Notes: generated by a model from the sequence alone, not told the origin. Numbered from the stretch's first letter, positions 42,624-51,078 are shown. The stretch is 64,000 nt of DNA from Treponema_D berlinense_A (GCA_052273165.1 DAVZIU010000005.1); one strand, 5' to 3'. Translations and numbers: made by a program.

Positions 42624-45494
42624 TTACTCGTGTTTTCCGACGTTAAAAGTTTTTCGGCAGATTGAATTGTATTCGCAGGCAGAACATTTTTCGTAATTCT
42701 GAACTTTTTCATTCAATTTAAAATCGCCAATTCGTATTCGCTGAACATAATTTTTTACAAATTCAATAACTTTTTCTGTAGTTTTTTTAAATTTTTCGCA
42801 ATCTGGAAGTTCTTTTTTTGAATTTGCCCTTCTTTGCATTTCGTAACCAAAAACCGGCCAAACCTTTGCTTCGTTTATGCTAAAAAACGAAGCATTTTGA
42901 ATGCAAATATTTTTCTGTTTTTCCATAAGCCACGTATAAGCTGGCATTTGAAAATCCATTAAATTTTGTTCTTCAAGTGGCAAATTCTCGTTTGTTTCGT
43001 CAAATTGAATATTTTCGCCTTCTTCAGAAGTTTCAACTTTCTCTTTTTCAAAATACAAATTTTTTGGAACCGCCGAATCAGAATTTTTAAAATCGACCAA
43101 ATAATACTGTCCATTTTCGCAATCTTTTAAAAGACAGTCGATTCTGCCGTTAAAAGTAAAATTTAATTTTTCATCTTGAATCCGAAGTTCGCCTTCGCAA
43201 TCGTCAACTTCGCAGTTATTAAAAATTTTTGTAAACTCTTTTATGAAATTTAAAATTGTTCTTTTTATTGCAGGACGCGTGGTTTTTAAAAGTTCCTTTT
43301 TTAAGAAACAGTTTTTTTCGTTTCCATCGCCGTCAAAATTTATTGCTTCCGTAATTGAGTTTTCAAGAATTTGTTCGTATTTTTCTTCAAGTTTATCTTC
43401 TTCAATTTCTAGATGAAAACCATTTTTTTTGAGTGTTTTTAAGTAAATTTCAAGAATTTTATGATACAAATTTCCAGCAGCATATCTGTCGAGCAAAACC
43501 GCAGCCTTGTTCTGTTCTTTTAAATTCATTTCTCGGCAGGCAAAAAGCCACTTTCTCGGACAATCGTAAAATTTTGAAAGCAAACTTTTTGAAACATAAA
43601 TTGAATTCTGGCCCATTTTTTCGGCTGATTTTGAATTTAATTCTGTCACGGCATCGACCGCTTTTTCCTGCAAAACTGGTACGATTTTTTGAAAATTCAT
43701 CCAGTTTTTAAAACTTTTTGACTGAATTTCTGTGATTTTTGGAGGAAATTCACAATCTTCGCATCCAATAAACCATTCTTTTTCTAAATTATATGGATTT
43801 TCCGAAAAAAGAATTTTTTCATTTTTTTCTTTTCTCAAATCGTTCACTTTTAAATAACTCACCGGCTGAGCATAAGCGTCGAGAGTTCTTTCTGCACACG
43901 TAAAATATGCTGATTCTTTTAAACTGTTAAGCTGATAAAGTTGCACAAATTTGTCCGAAACGTTCGATTCTTCGCGATTCAAAAGCTTTTTACGCTTGTT
44001 TTCGTTCAAAAAAGAAAAATCCTTATAAGAAACATTTAGAGAAGCCTGGCTCGAATCAATAATCAAATGACAGTCAAACGGAGCGCATGCCGCCGTCTTA
44101 TATTCATAAATTTGAACTCCAAATTCAGAAGCCTGTTCAAGATATTTTTTATTTTCAAGTTGTTCTGAAAAAAAATTAAACGGAGATGGAACTGTGCAGT
44201 CATACTGATTTTCAAGATCTATCAACGCTCCAAGTTCAGAAACGCATCTTCCAAGAATTTTATTTGCGCTATCGCTACAATTTTCCATATCAAAAAATTT
44301 GTTTCTAAACTCAAAATAAGCAGTTCGAATTGAATTGAAATTTTTTGCCTGATGAAATTTTTTTAGATACATTTTAAGTGAATTATAAAAATTCTCAACT
44401 TCAAACTCTTTGTATTTTACGTCGCCAAAAGATTTTTCCCAAACGTCTATTTTTTCGCCTTTATAAACATAACTGCAAATACAGTGATTTTCCTGACCAA
44501 AAGCAATCAATTTTTGAGCAATCTCTGGATTTTTCCACGGAAGAGAATCGTTTAAGAGCAGTTTTTTTATTGAATCGTAACTATTTTTTGAACTTATACA
44601 TTCTTTTATTTGATTGAATAGATTTCCAGCAGGAGTTCCGCTCAAAGGCTGCGAAAATCTTAATACATGCGGAATTTCCATAAGTTCAAGCTCGCGGTCA
44701 ATATATGAACCGTAAAGTTCCATATCTGGAACGCTGATTGCTATTGCTTGCCAATCGATTTTTTTTTGATGATGAAGCTCAAAAATTTTATTTGCAATGT
44801 TTTTGAGTTCGACGCGCGAATTGTTAAAAAATTTTACTTCGCTTTTATTAAAATTGTTTTCTTCAGAAAAAACAGGAACGTTTACAAGTGTAATAAATTC
44901 TTTTGTTGATTCGAGAATGAATTTATATTCTTCCCAGTCAGAATTGATTTCTGGAAAAAATATAAAATAATGCTTTCCGTTGCTTTTAAAAGGCGGTTTT
45001 TCCCAAGCTGGATCAAAAAATCCATATTTATTTAAGAATTCGGTGTATTTTTCGTAAAGAACAAGCAAATCCTGGTCTTCGTCATCTTTTTCAGAAGAAT
45101 TTTTTTCAAAATATTCTTTCCACATTCCAAGTTTTGGCAAAATCGAAGCAATCCAGGTGCTAAAACTTTCCGCAGTTTTTGAATACCTTTCTGAAATTAA
45201 ACTCTTAAAAAAAGGTTTTTCGGCATTTTGTTCAATCAACCGCGAAACAAAAATTTGGCGCATAGTCGAAGGAACAGAAATTTTATTTTGATTTTCGCTT
45301 CTTACGGCTTCGCCTTTAAATTTATCCCATGCCAAAAATCTTTCGAGAGCAACTGCCTGACAATCCGTAACAAAAATCGAACGGTCTGCCCAAAGAGATG
45401 CTGCAATTTCTGTAGGAAAAACAAAAACTGTATCTTGATTTTTAATATTTTCTTTTAAGATTTTTTCAACTATGTTTTCTAAAATTTCTGCCAT
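42624..45494 (-). CDS. addB: AddB-like PD-(D/E)XK nuclease with iron-sulfur cysteines
   Basis: A 956-residue partner of AddA. The C-terminal third is a PD-(D/E)XK nuclease: RIDCLLKDCENG followed by YYLVDFKNSD. Cysteines at YDCPRKW and at the very end (CSACEYNSIC) fit the AddB-type iron-sulfur cluster that holds the nuclease domain. The N-terminal helicase-like part is very diverged and starts DTVFVFPTEIAA, with no Walker A motif, so it should not be an active helicase. It is first in the operon, followed by addA and the GNAT gene. Name by context and nuclease features; sequence divergence keeps some doubt. Confidence 0.8.
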   Translation of the reverse strand: MAEILENIVEKILKENIKNQDTVFVFPTEIAASLWADRSIFVTDCQAVALERFLAWDKFKGEAVRSENQNKISVPSTMRQIFVSRLIEQNAEKPFFKSLISERYSKTAESFSTWIASILPKLGMWKEYFEKNSSEKDDEDQDLLVLYEKYTEFLNKYGFFDPAWEKPPFKSNGKHYFIFFPEINSDWEEYKFILESTKEFITLVNVPVFSEENNFNKSEVKFFNNSRVELKNIANKIFELHHQKKIDWQAIAISVPDMELYGSYIDRELELMEIPHVLRFSQPLSGTPAGNLFNQIKECISSKNSYDSIKKLLLNDSLPWKNPEIAQKLIAFGQENHCICSYVYKGEKIDVWEKSFGDVKYKEFEVENFYNSLKMYLKKFHQAKNFNSIRTAYFEFRNKFFDMENCSDSANKILGRCVSELGALIDLENQYDCTVPSPFNFFSEQLENKKYLEQASEFGVQIYEYKTAACAPFDCHLIIDSSQASLNVSYKDFSFLNENKRKKLLNREESNVSDKFVQLYQLNSLKESAYFTCAERTLDAYAQPVSYLKVNDLRKEKNEKILFSENPYNLEKEWFIGCEDCEFPPKITEIQSKSFKNWMNFQKIVPVLQEKAVDAVTELNSKSAEKMGQNSIYVSKSLLSKFYDCPRKWLFACREMNLKEQNKAAVLLDRYAAGNLYHKILEIYLKTLKKNGFHLEIEEDKLEEKYEQILENSITEAINFDGDGNEKNCFLKKELLKTTRPAIKRTILNFIKEFTKIFNNCEVDDCEGELRIQDEKLNFTFNGRIDCLLKDCENGQYYLVDFKNSDSAVPKNLYFEKEKVETSEEGENIQFDETNENLPLEEQNLMDFQMPAYTWLMEKQKNICIQNASFFSINEAKVWPVFGYEMQRRANSKKELPDCEKFKKTTEKVIEFVKNYVQRIRIGDFKLNEKVQNYEKCSACEYNSICRKTFNVGKHE

Positions 45495-45792
45495 TTTTAT
45501 TCTGCCAACCTTTTTTCAAAAGAATTTTAATTATACTACGATTTTTATAATCGCGAAACAAAAAAACTTACGCCGGATGCGCAAGGCCCAGGTTTTTGGC
45601 GGCGGTTGAGCCGTCAAAAATGAAGCAAAGCGGAACCTGAAGCAGCCGGTTTTTAAGAAAATATTTCGCAATAAAAAAATTGATTTTTTTGTGGGAAATG
45701 ACGTCCAAAGTTTTCATAAATTTTTTTTAGAAAAAGTTCATTTTTGTTTGCCTCGTGTACAATTTTCTAAAATCGTACTAAAATATTAGTGA
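45495..45792. other. Spacer between addB and uxaC with one copy of an inverted repeat pair
   Basis: The divergent spacer holds a TATAAT on the minus strand (45530-45535) that may serve addB and a GC-rich repeat at 45569-45655. Bases 45656-45780 are AT-rich with no gene. Confidence 0.5.
45569..45655 (+). repeat. GC-rich repeat, copy 1 of an inverted pair (partner 48208-48295)
   Basis: Begins TACGCCGGATGCG, contains GGTTTTTGGCGGCG and GCCGTCAAAAATG, and ends GCGGAACCTGAAGCAGCCGG-TTTTT. The reverse complement of 48208-48295 matches it nearly base for base. The pair flanks uxaC and the CmpB-like gene. Confidence 0.85.
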
Positions 45793-45822
45793 TTGTGATT
45801 CTAAAATTTGGAATCGTAAAAT
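45793..45822 (+). promoter_or_regulatory. uxaC promoter with an operator-like palindrome in its spacer
   Basis: TTGTGA (45793-45798), an 18-bp spacer and TAAAAT (45817-45822). The spacer contains GATTCTAAAATTTGGAATC (45797-45815), a nearly perfect palindrome. A protein bound there would block polymerase. Confidence 0.5.
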
Positions 45823-45840
45823 TATTTTTTGGAGTTAGAT

Positions 45841-47250
45841 ATGAAAAAATTCATGGACAAAAACTTCCTGCTGGACACAAAAACAGCACAAAAACTTTTT
45901 GAAGCCTGCAAAGACGAGCCACTTTGGGACTATCACTGTCACCTTATTCCAGCTCAGATTGCTGAAAACAAAAAATTCAAAAACCTTACAGAGATTTGGC
46001 TCGGTGGTGACCATTACAAATGGCGTCAGATGAGAACTTACGGAATCACTGAAGATTATATTACTGGCGACAAACCTGATTACGAAAAATTCCTTAAATG
46101 GGCAGAAACAATTGAACACCTTATTGGAAACCCTCTTTATCACTGGACACATCTCGAACTCCAGCGCTATTTTGGAATTTACGAGCCTTTGACAGTTGAA
46201 TCTGCTCCACGCATCTGGGAAAAAGCAAATGCAATGCTTCAGTCTGATGAACTTTCTGTAAAAGGAATTTTCAAGAAATTCCACGTTTATGCAGTTGGAA
46301 CAACTGACGATCCTATTGATTCTCTTGAATATCACAAGGCAATCGCTGCAGGAACAGCTCCAATCGGAAAAATTGAAACTAAGGTTCGTCCGTCTTATCG
46401 TCCAGACAAGGCTCTCAACATCAACCTTCCGACATACAAAGACTACATTGCAAAACTTTCAGAAGTTTCTGGAATCGACATTAAAACTTCTGATGATGTA
46501 ATTGCCGCTCTGATCAAACGTCTCGATTACTTTATCGAAAATGGCTGCCGTGCTTCTGACCACGCACTCGAATATCCACCATGCAAAGTTGATTCTGATG
46601 CAAATATCGACGCAGTAGTTGCCCGCGCTCTCAACGGCGAAGTTATTTCTGAAGCCGAAGCTGAAGCTTACAAGACAAAGGTTCTCGTAGCTCTTGGACG
46701 CGCTTACGAACAGAGAGGAATCGTACAGCAGTGGCATATGAACGCAATCCGCGACAACAACAAGGCAATGTTCAAAAAACTCGGTCCAGATACAGGATTT
46801 GACGGTTCTCACGACAAACCAATCGCAGAAAACCTCGCAGGACTTCTTTCTTTGATCGAAGCTGCTGGCGGAACTCCAAAAACCATTCTCTACACACTTA
46901 ATCCAAAAGATTACTACTCAATCGGAACAATCATGGGTTGTTTCCAGGGCAGCGGAATTAAAGGAAAAATCCAGCTCGGTTCAGGATGGTGGTTCTGTGA
47001 TCACAAAGACGGAATGGAACAGCAGATTAAGGTTCTCGGAAACCTCGGCATGATTCCAGCATTTGTCGGAATGTTGACAGACTCACGTTCATTCCTTTCA
47101 TACTCTCGCCACGAATATTTCAGAAGAATTCTCTGCAATATCATTGGAACCTGGGTTGAAAACGGTGAATATCCAAACGACATGGAAATGCTCACAAAAA
47201 TCGTAAAAGACATTTCGTTCGGAAACGCTCTCAACTACTTTGGAAAATAA
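45841..47250 (+). CDS. uxaC: Uronate (glucuronate/galacturonate) isomerase
   Basis: A 469-residue enzyme of the amidohydrolase superfamily that converts galacturonate to tagaturonate or glucuronate to fructuronate, the entry step of the pathway. The N-terminal metal site DYHCHLIPAQIAENKKF (quoted in part: DYHCHLIP) and the segment WLGGDHYKWRQMR are hallmarks of UxaC. The C-terminal half has the GSGWWFCDHKDGM block. Normal family length. The frame begins at a TTG at 45829 that belongs to the ribosome binding site TTGGAG; the ATG at 45841 is the start. It is distant from uxaA and uxaB (7.5 kb) and has its own promoter and terminator. Confidence 0.96.
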   Translation: MKKFMDKNFLLDTKTAQKLFEACKDEPLWDYHCHLIPAQIAENKKFKNLTEIWLGGDHYKWRQMRTYGITEDYITGDKPDYEKFLKWAETIEHLIGNPLYHWTHLELQRYFGIYEPLTVESAPRIWEKANAMLQSDELSVKGIFKKFHVYAVGTTDDPIDSLEYHKAIAAGTAPIGKIETKVRPSYRPDKALNINLPTYKDYIAKLSEVSGIDIKTSDDVIAALIKRLDYFIENGCRASDHALEYPPCKVDSDANIDAVVARALNGEVISEAEAEAYKTKVLVALGRAYEQRGIVQQWHMNAIRDNNKAMFKKLGPDTGFDGSHDKPIAENLAGLLSLIEAAGGTPKTILYTLNPKDYYSIGTIMGCFQGSGIKGKIQLGSGWWFCDHKDGMEQQIKVLGNLGMIPAFVGMLTDSRSFLSYSRHEYFRRILCNIIGTWVENGEYPNDMEMLTKIVKDISFGNALNYFGK

Positions 47251-47277
47251 AATTTCTAAAACCTTTAGTAAAAAAAA

Positions 47278-47293
47278 ACTAACGTTCGTTAGT
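47278..47293 (-). terminator. ACTAACG hairpin after the CmpB-like gene
   Basis: ACTAACGTTCGTTAGT is a 16-bp sequence with complementary halves. On the minus strand it is followed by eight T, so it may be a secondary terminator for the CmpB-like gene. It is identical over 15 bp to 38477-38491. Confidence 0.5.
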
Positions 47294-47308
47294 AAATAAC
47301 TGCTAAAA

Positions 47309-47356
47309 TAAACGCCTTTGCACGTGTTTTTTAAGACTCTGTGTAAAGGCGTTTTT
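47309..47356 (+). terminator. Terminator of uxaC
   Basis: AACGCCTTTGCAC (47311-47323) pairs with GTGTAAAGGCGTT (47341-47353) with one wobble, followed by T. The A-rich left flank gives T on the other strand, so it also serves the convergent CmpB-like gene. Confidence 0.8.
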
Positions 47357-47359
47357 AAT

Positions 47360-48106
47360 CTATTTTTTTTTTTCAAATTTCTTTTTTTCAAATTCAAACT
47401 TTTCTTTAAGTTTTTCAACAGCTTCTTTTAATTCTAAAGATTCTGATTTTGTAGACAGCCAGAAGTGTATTTTTTCTTTATTTTCTTCGCTCGTTTTTCT
47501 AATCTGTTGCTGCAAATTTTCAAGCCGGACTATAAATTTGCTTTCCTTTGCAAATTTTCTGATTTTTGCCATAAGCTTTAACGAATAAACAACATCGACC
47601 ATAAAAACACCGTAAAAAAATCCAATCACCATGCAAAAAGTCAGATGATTTGTAAACCAGGCAAGCCACGACAAAATTCTCGGATGAATAAAAAAATAGT
47701 AAACTGCGCTTAAAATCCACCAAAAAACAGTATAAAGAGGGCAAATTATTCCCTGAATATTTCCCCAGCAATTTGAATAATCCCAAAGTTTAATTTTCAT
47801 TCCTTTTATAAAAATCAAACCGGCAATATACTCAAAAAGCGTAATGCAAAACGCCATAATCACAAAAAGCACAATTTTTCTCGCAAATGCGTTTTCCAGA
47901 AAACTTACATCAATAAAGCTCAGCAAAAACAAAATCGTAAGCGAAAAACCATAAAGCGGTAAATATGGACCAATCAAAAATCCCGGATTAATCCATTTTT
48001 TTTCGGGATTATTACTGCTAAAAAAACGTCGCCAGACAACTTCAATTCCCCAGCCAATAAGACTTCCAGCAAAAAATAAAAACTCAACAATTAAAAATAC
48101 ACTCAT
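47360..48106 (-). CDS. CmpB-like (putative ABC-transporter type IV) membrane protein
   Basis: A 248-residue membrane protein with about five to six helices and a charged, probably coiled-coil C-terminal tail (about 195-248, rich in Lys and Glu). The helices carry the pattern of the family often labelled putative ABC-transporter type IV (CmpB): GSLIGWGIEVVWR at the start, GPYLPLYG, then FEYIAG, WDYSNCWGNIQG and ICPLYTVFWW. The biochemical role of that family is not established, and there is no ATPase beside it. A TTGACT-17-TATTTT promoter ends 6 nt before the ATG at 48106, with no ribosome binding site. Confidence 0.8.
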   Translation of the reverse strand: MSVFLIVEFLFFAGSLIGWGIEVVWRRFFSSNNPEKKWINPGFLIGPYLPLYGFSLTILFLLSFIDVSFLENAFARKIVLFVIMAFCITLFEYIAGLIFIKGMKIKLWDYSNCWGNIQGIICPLYTVFWWILSAVYYFFIHPRILSWLAWFTNHLTFCMVIGFFYGVFMVDVVYSLKLMAKIRKFAKESKFIVRLENLQQQIRKTSEENKEKIHFWLSTKSESLELKEAVEKLKEKFEFEKKKFEKKK

Positions 48107-48112
48107 TTTTCT

Positions 48113-48141
48113 AAAATACTCAAGTTTTGTTTAATAGTCAA
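48113..48141 (-). promoter_or_regulatory. Promoter of the CmpB-like gene
   Basis: On the minus strand TTGACT (48136-48141), a 17-bp spacer and TATTTT (48113-48118) end 6 nt before the ATG. The -35 has one mismatch from consensus. No ribosome binding site is present. Confidence 0.65.
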
Positions 48142-48207
48142 TTTTTTTATTTATTTGGACGGCATTTCCCTAAAAAATAAAAATCGACCGTCAGTGTTCT
48201 CTTTTTT

Positions 48208-48295
48208 TCAAAAACCGGCTGCTTCAGGTTCCGCTTTTGCTGCATTTTTGACGGCTTGTCGCCGCCAAAAACTTACGCCTTACGCATCCGGCGTA
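48208..48295 (-). repeat. GC-rich repeat, copy 2 of an inverted pair (partner 45569-45655)
   Basis: Reverse complement of the element at 45569-45655 with few differences (for example TAAGGCGTAAG against CAAGGCCCAGG). It lies in the 312-bp spacer between the CmpB-like gene and the cyclophilin-FKBP gene; the rest of that spacer is AT-rich. Confidence 0.85.
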
Positions 48296-48393
48296 GAACT
48301 TATTTTTCCACAAATTTCACTTAAAAACTTCAAATTTTACAAAAAAAAGTCCGTTCAATTCAAAAGAATCAAACGGACTTTTAGACTATCTGT

Positions 48394-48419
48394 CGTTAGT
48401 TTAACTAACGCTTGTTAGT
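48394..48419. repeat. Overlapping ACTAACG palindromes at the cyclophilin-FKBP 3' end
   Basis: CGTTAGTT-T-AACTAACG and, overlapping it, ACTAACGCTTGTTAGT (48404-48419). The second is a two-base variant of the motif at 38477 and 47278. It touches the stop codon of the gene on the minus strand. No T-run follows on the minus strand. Confidence 0.5.
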
Positions 48420-49453
48420 TATCTTGCTTTTACAACTTCAATGTCAAATGCAATATAAGCACCGCCAGGAATTACTCCAGGATAACCTTGATCGCCATAA
48501 GCAAAATCTGAAGGAATTACAACAGTTCTTTTTTCACCAAGCGACATATCTTGAACCATAATATCAAATCCTGGAATCATCTGTCCGCTTGCTGTAACAA
48601 ATTCCAATGGTCCGCGTCCAGCCGACTGATCGAACACACGGCCGTCAACCAAATATCCTTTATATTCACAGGCAACGTTTTTGCGACCGCCAATCTTTAC
48701 ACCGTTTCCGGCTTTTGTTGTTTTCCAATAAATTCCGTTTGCATCAACTGCATAATCAGGAAAATTCTTTTCAACTTCTGCAATTTTCTTTGCGTTTGCA
48801 GCTTTTTTTGCTTCTGCAACCTTTGCTTTTACTTCGCCTTCAAGTCTATCAAAATCTGCCTGAGTAGCAGTAAAATTCTTTGCTTTTTCTCCCTGACGAA
48901 CGATAGTTATTTTTTCAATTTTATCATCCTGCTTTACTGCATTTACAACTTTCTGACTATCAGCGTTTACAACTTGTCCAAAAATTGTATGTTTTCCGTT
49001 CAGCCAAGTTGTTGGAACATGTGTAATAAAAAACTGAGAACCGTTTGTTCCTGGTCCAGCATTAGCCATTGCAAGATAACCCGGCTTGTCAAAAGTCAAA
49101 TCATCAAAACATTCATCTGCAAAACGGTAACCTGGGCCGCCTCGTCCTGTTCCTTCTGGATCTCCGCCCTGGATCATAAAATCTGCAATTACACGGTGAA
49201 ATTTCAATCCATCGTAAAAATGTTTTCCTTTACAAACATCCAAGGTTCCTTCAGAAAGACCAACAAAGTTTGTTACAGTCAAAGGTGTTTTTTCATAAAA
49301 AAGTTCAAGAACAATTGAACCTTTTGAAGTTTCCATTATTGCAAAAACACCGTCTTTTCCTTCAATAGCTTTTAATTCTTTATCCATTGTTTTACATCCT
49401 CCAAAACTGATTGTTAGAAAGCAAAATATTGCCACAAAAAATCTAGTTTTCAT
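48419..49453 (-). CDS. Dual peptidyl-prolyl isomerase lipoprotein (cyclophilin plus FKBP)
   Basis: A 344-residue exported protein with two different prolyl-isomerase domains. The signal peptide ends in ISFGGC, a lipobox, so it is probably a lipoprotein. Residues about 34-195 are a cyclophilin (motifs GSQFFITHVPTTWLNGKHTIFGQ, quoted in part as GSQFFI and LNGKHTIFG). A Lys/Ala/Glu-rich linker (about 200-235) leads to an FKBP domain (about 243-344; VFDQSAGRGP, MIPGFD, FAYGDQGYPG). Both should help fold envelope proteins. The frame extends to 49606, but the ATG at 49453 follows GGGAG and starts the signal peptide. It lies 13 nt after the preceding secreted-protein gene. Confidence 0.92.
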   Translation of the reverse strand: MKTRFFVAIFCFLTISFGGCKTMDKELKAIEGKDGVFAIMETSKGSIVLELFYEKTPLTVTNFVGLSEGTLDVCKGKHFYDGLKFHRVIADFMIQGGDPEGTGRGGPGYRFADECFDDLTFDKPGYLAMANAGPGTNGSQFFITHVPTTWLNGKHTIFGQVVNADSQKVVNAVKQDDKIEKITIVRQGEKAKNFTATQADFDRLEGEVKAKVAEAKKAANAKKIAEVEKNFPDYAVDANGIYWKTTKAGNGVKIGGRKNVACEYKGYLVDGRVFDQSAGRGPLEFVTASGQMIPGFDIMVQDMSLGEKRTVVIPSDFAYGDQGYPGVIPGGAYIAFDIEVVKAR

Positions 49454-49466
49454 ATTTTTCTCCCAA

Positions 49467-50270
49467 TTAAAATTGCAATGTAAACCAGTTGTAAATTGCA
49501 TCGATTCTATTTGCAAGTGATTTTTGAATTCTTTCTCCCAAAAGAGGAACTTTTTTATGCTTAGCAAAAAGAACCATGTAAACAATGAAAGAATCTCCAT
49601 TGTCAATTACAACCATATTTATTTTTACATTTTCAGGATTAAGGGCTTTTACAAAAGCATAAGTCCAACTTTCTGCGTTTGTCAGGAAAAAACCAATTTC
49701 GTGTTCGGTTTGCGCATATTCGAGAGAATAAACACTTTTTCCAAACGAATTGTCTTCCAAAAACGCAAAAATTTTCAATCCGTCAGCAGAACCTTCAAGC
49801 ACATCTGGCAAAGGTTCATTTTTTTCTTTTACAGATTTGCAAACATAAGCCTGATGATAAAGTGTTTCCCAACGCTGATCTCCGTTTGAAAAATACTGCA
49901 TTCCTTTCATTTTGGAAATCGAACGCACAATTTTAGAAACCTTATCCATCGAAACTTCTGCATTTTCAGGATTTGAACTTTTTTCTTTTAATTCTTCCTT
50001 GCTTATTAAAAACAAGTTTTCAGAAACTAAATTTGGATTTTCAGAAAGATTCCACGCATTTGCTGCACGTTTACAAAATTCTGTATCTGGAGTAAGAGAA
50101 AGTTCAAAACCATCTTTAGACTGAATTAAATGTTTTATAGAGCCTTTTTCTTTTAATTCTGCATAAATTTCATCTTTTAAGAAAGTATTCTGTTCCTGAC
50201 AAAAAATTTGACCCAAACAAAGAAAAAATAAAACTGTAAACAAAAAATTCCGTCTATTTATAAAATTCAT
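49467..50270 (-). CDS. Secreted protein of unknown function
   Basis: A 267-residue protein with an N-terminal signal peptide (residues about 1-25, ending near IFCQEQ, where a Cys could be a lipobox but the context is poor). The body has no family I can name; it is acidic with many Glu, Lys and Asn. The start codon overlaps the jag stop by one base (TAATG), implying translational coupling. It is followed within 13 nt by the prolyl-isomerase lipoprotein gene, so jag, this gene and that one form an operon with an envelope theme. Confidence 0.78.
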   Translation of the reverse strand: MNFINRRNFLFTVLFFLCLGQIFCQEQNTFLKDEIYAELKEKGSIKHLIQSKDGFELSLTPDTEFCKRAANAWNLSENPNLVSENLFLISKEELKEKSSNPENAEVSMDKVSKIVRSISKMKGMQYFSNGDQRWETLYHQAYVCKSVKEKNEPLPDVLEGSADGLKIFAFLEDNSFGKSVYSLEYAQTEHEIGFFLTNAESWTYAFVKALNPENVKINMVVIDNGDSFIVYMVLFAKHKKVPLLGERIQKSLANRIDAIYNWFTLQF

Positions 50271-50977
50271 TAAAAAGTTTGTCCCTTAAAAATTACACGA
50301 ACCTGTTTATAAAGTCCTTCGCCTTCACTGATTGTTTCAACTTCTGGAACATCATTGAGAGTAGTGTGAATCAAACGACGTTCAAAAGGATTCATTGGTT
50401 CAAGCAAAACTGATTTGTGTGTTGAACGAACTTTGTCTGCTGTGTTGTAAGCAAGATGAACAAGGTTTTCTTCACGACGAACACGATAATTTTCTGTATC
50501 GAGAATTACACGTACATCTTCACGACCAAGATGTCCTGCATAGACATTTGCAAGCAACTGAAGAGCATCAAGATTTTTACCACGACGACCAATCAAAATT
50601 GAAGACGCTTCAGAAGTAAGTTTTATTCCAACTTTTTTGTCTTCACGGAAAGAAATTTGAACTGCAACTTCATATCCCATTTTAGAAATTATTTCGTTTA
50701 TAAAATCAATAAGTTTCTGTTCAAAATCATCCTGCGCAAGCGGATTTGTAACAGTTCTTTTTGCAACATTTTCAGGGTCATAAGAGCGTCCGTTGTCAGA
50801 ATTTACATTTGTTTCTTTTACAGGTGTAATGCGAATTTTTACATATCCTGCCTTAAAAAGTGATTTTTTCTGTGTTTCAATAATTTCTACGTCAAATTCA
50901 TCACGTTCAAGACCAAGTTCGGCAGCAGCTTTTTCAATAGCTTCTTTTTCGTTTTTTCCTTCAAATTCGTAATTCAT
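50270..50977 (-). CDS. jag: RNA-binding protein Jag/KhpB (Jag-N, KH and R3H domains)
   Basis: A 235-residue RNA-binding protein. The Jag-N domain (about residues 1-55, with EKAAAELGLERDEFDVEII, quoted in part: AAAELGL) is followed by a linker, a KH domain (about 95-165, with the IGRRGKNLDALQ loop) and an R3H domain (about 170-232, with NPFERRLIHTTL). This is the normal KhpB order. Family members bind many RNAs and influence cell division and envelope growth, and commonly sit next to yidC, as here. A terminator lies between yidC and jag, so jag has its own transcript or depends on read-through. Confidence 0.93.
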   Translation of the reverse strand: MNYEFEGKNEKEAIEKAAAELGLERDEFDVEIIETQKKSLFKAGYVKIRITPVKETNVNSDNGRSYDPENVAKRTVTNPLAQDDFEQKLIDFINEIISKMGYEVAVQISFREDKKVGIKLTSEASSILIGRRGKNLDALQLLANVYAGHLGREDVRVILDTENYRVRREENLVHLAYNTADKVRSTHKSVLLEPMNPFERRLIHTTLNDVPEVETISEGEGLYKQVRVIFKGQTF

Positions 50978-51034
50978 TTATATCTCCATGTACGTATTGA
51001 ATGTGCAAAATTTTTTGAACAAATTCCACATCCA

Positions 51035-51075
51035 ATAAAAAAACATCTCCAAAAAAAATTTAGAGACGTTTTTTA
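51035..51075 (-). terminator. Terminator of yidC
   Basis: On the minus strand ACGTCTCT (51062-51069) pairs with GGAGATGT (51043-51050) with two wobbles, followed by seven T. It lies just after the yidC stop and separates yidC from jag. Confidence 0.7.
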
Positions 51076-51078
51076 AAT

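Noticed and set aside
48551..49318. A 255-codon plus-strand open frame
   Set aside because: It is antisense to the cyclophilin-FKBP gene, is rich in Cys, Phe and Ser, and matches no family.
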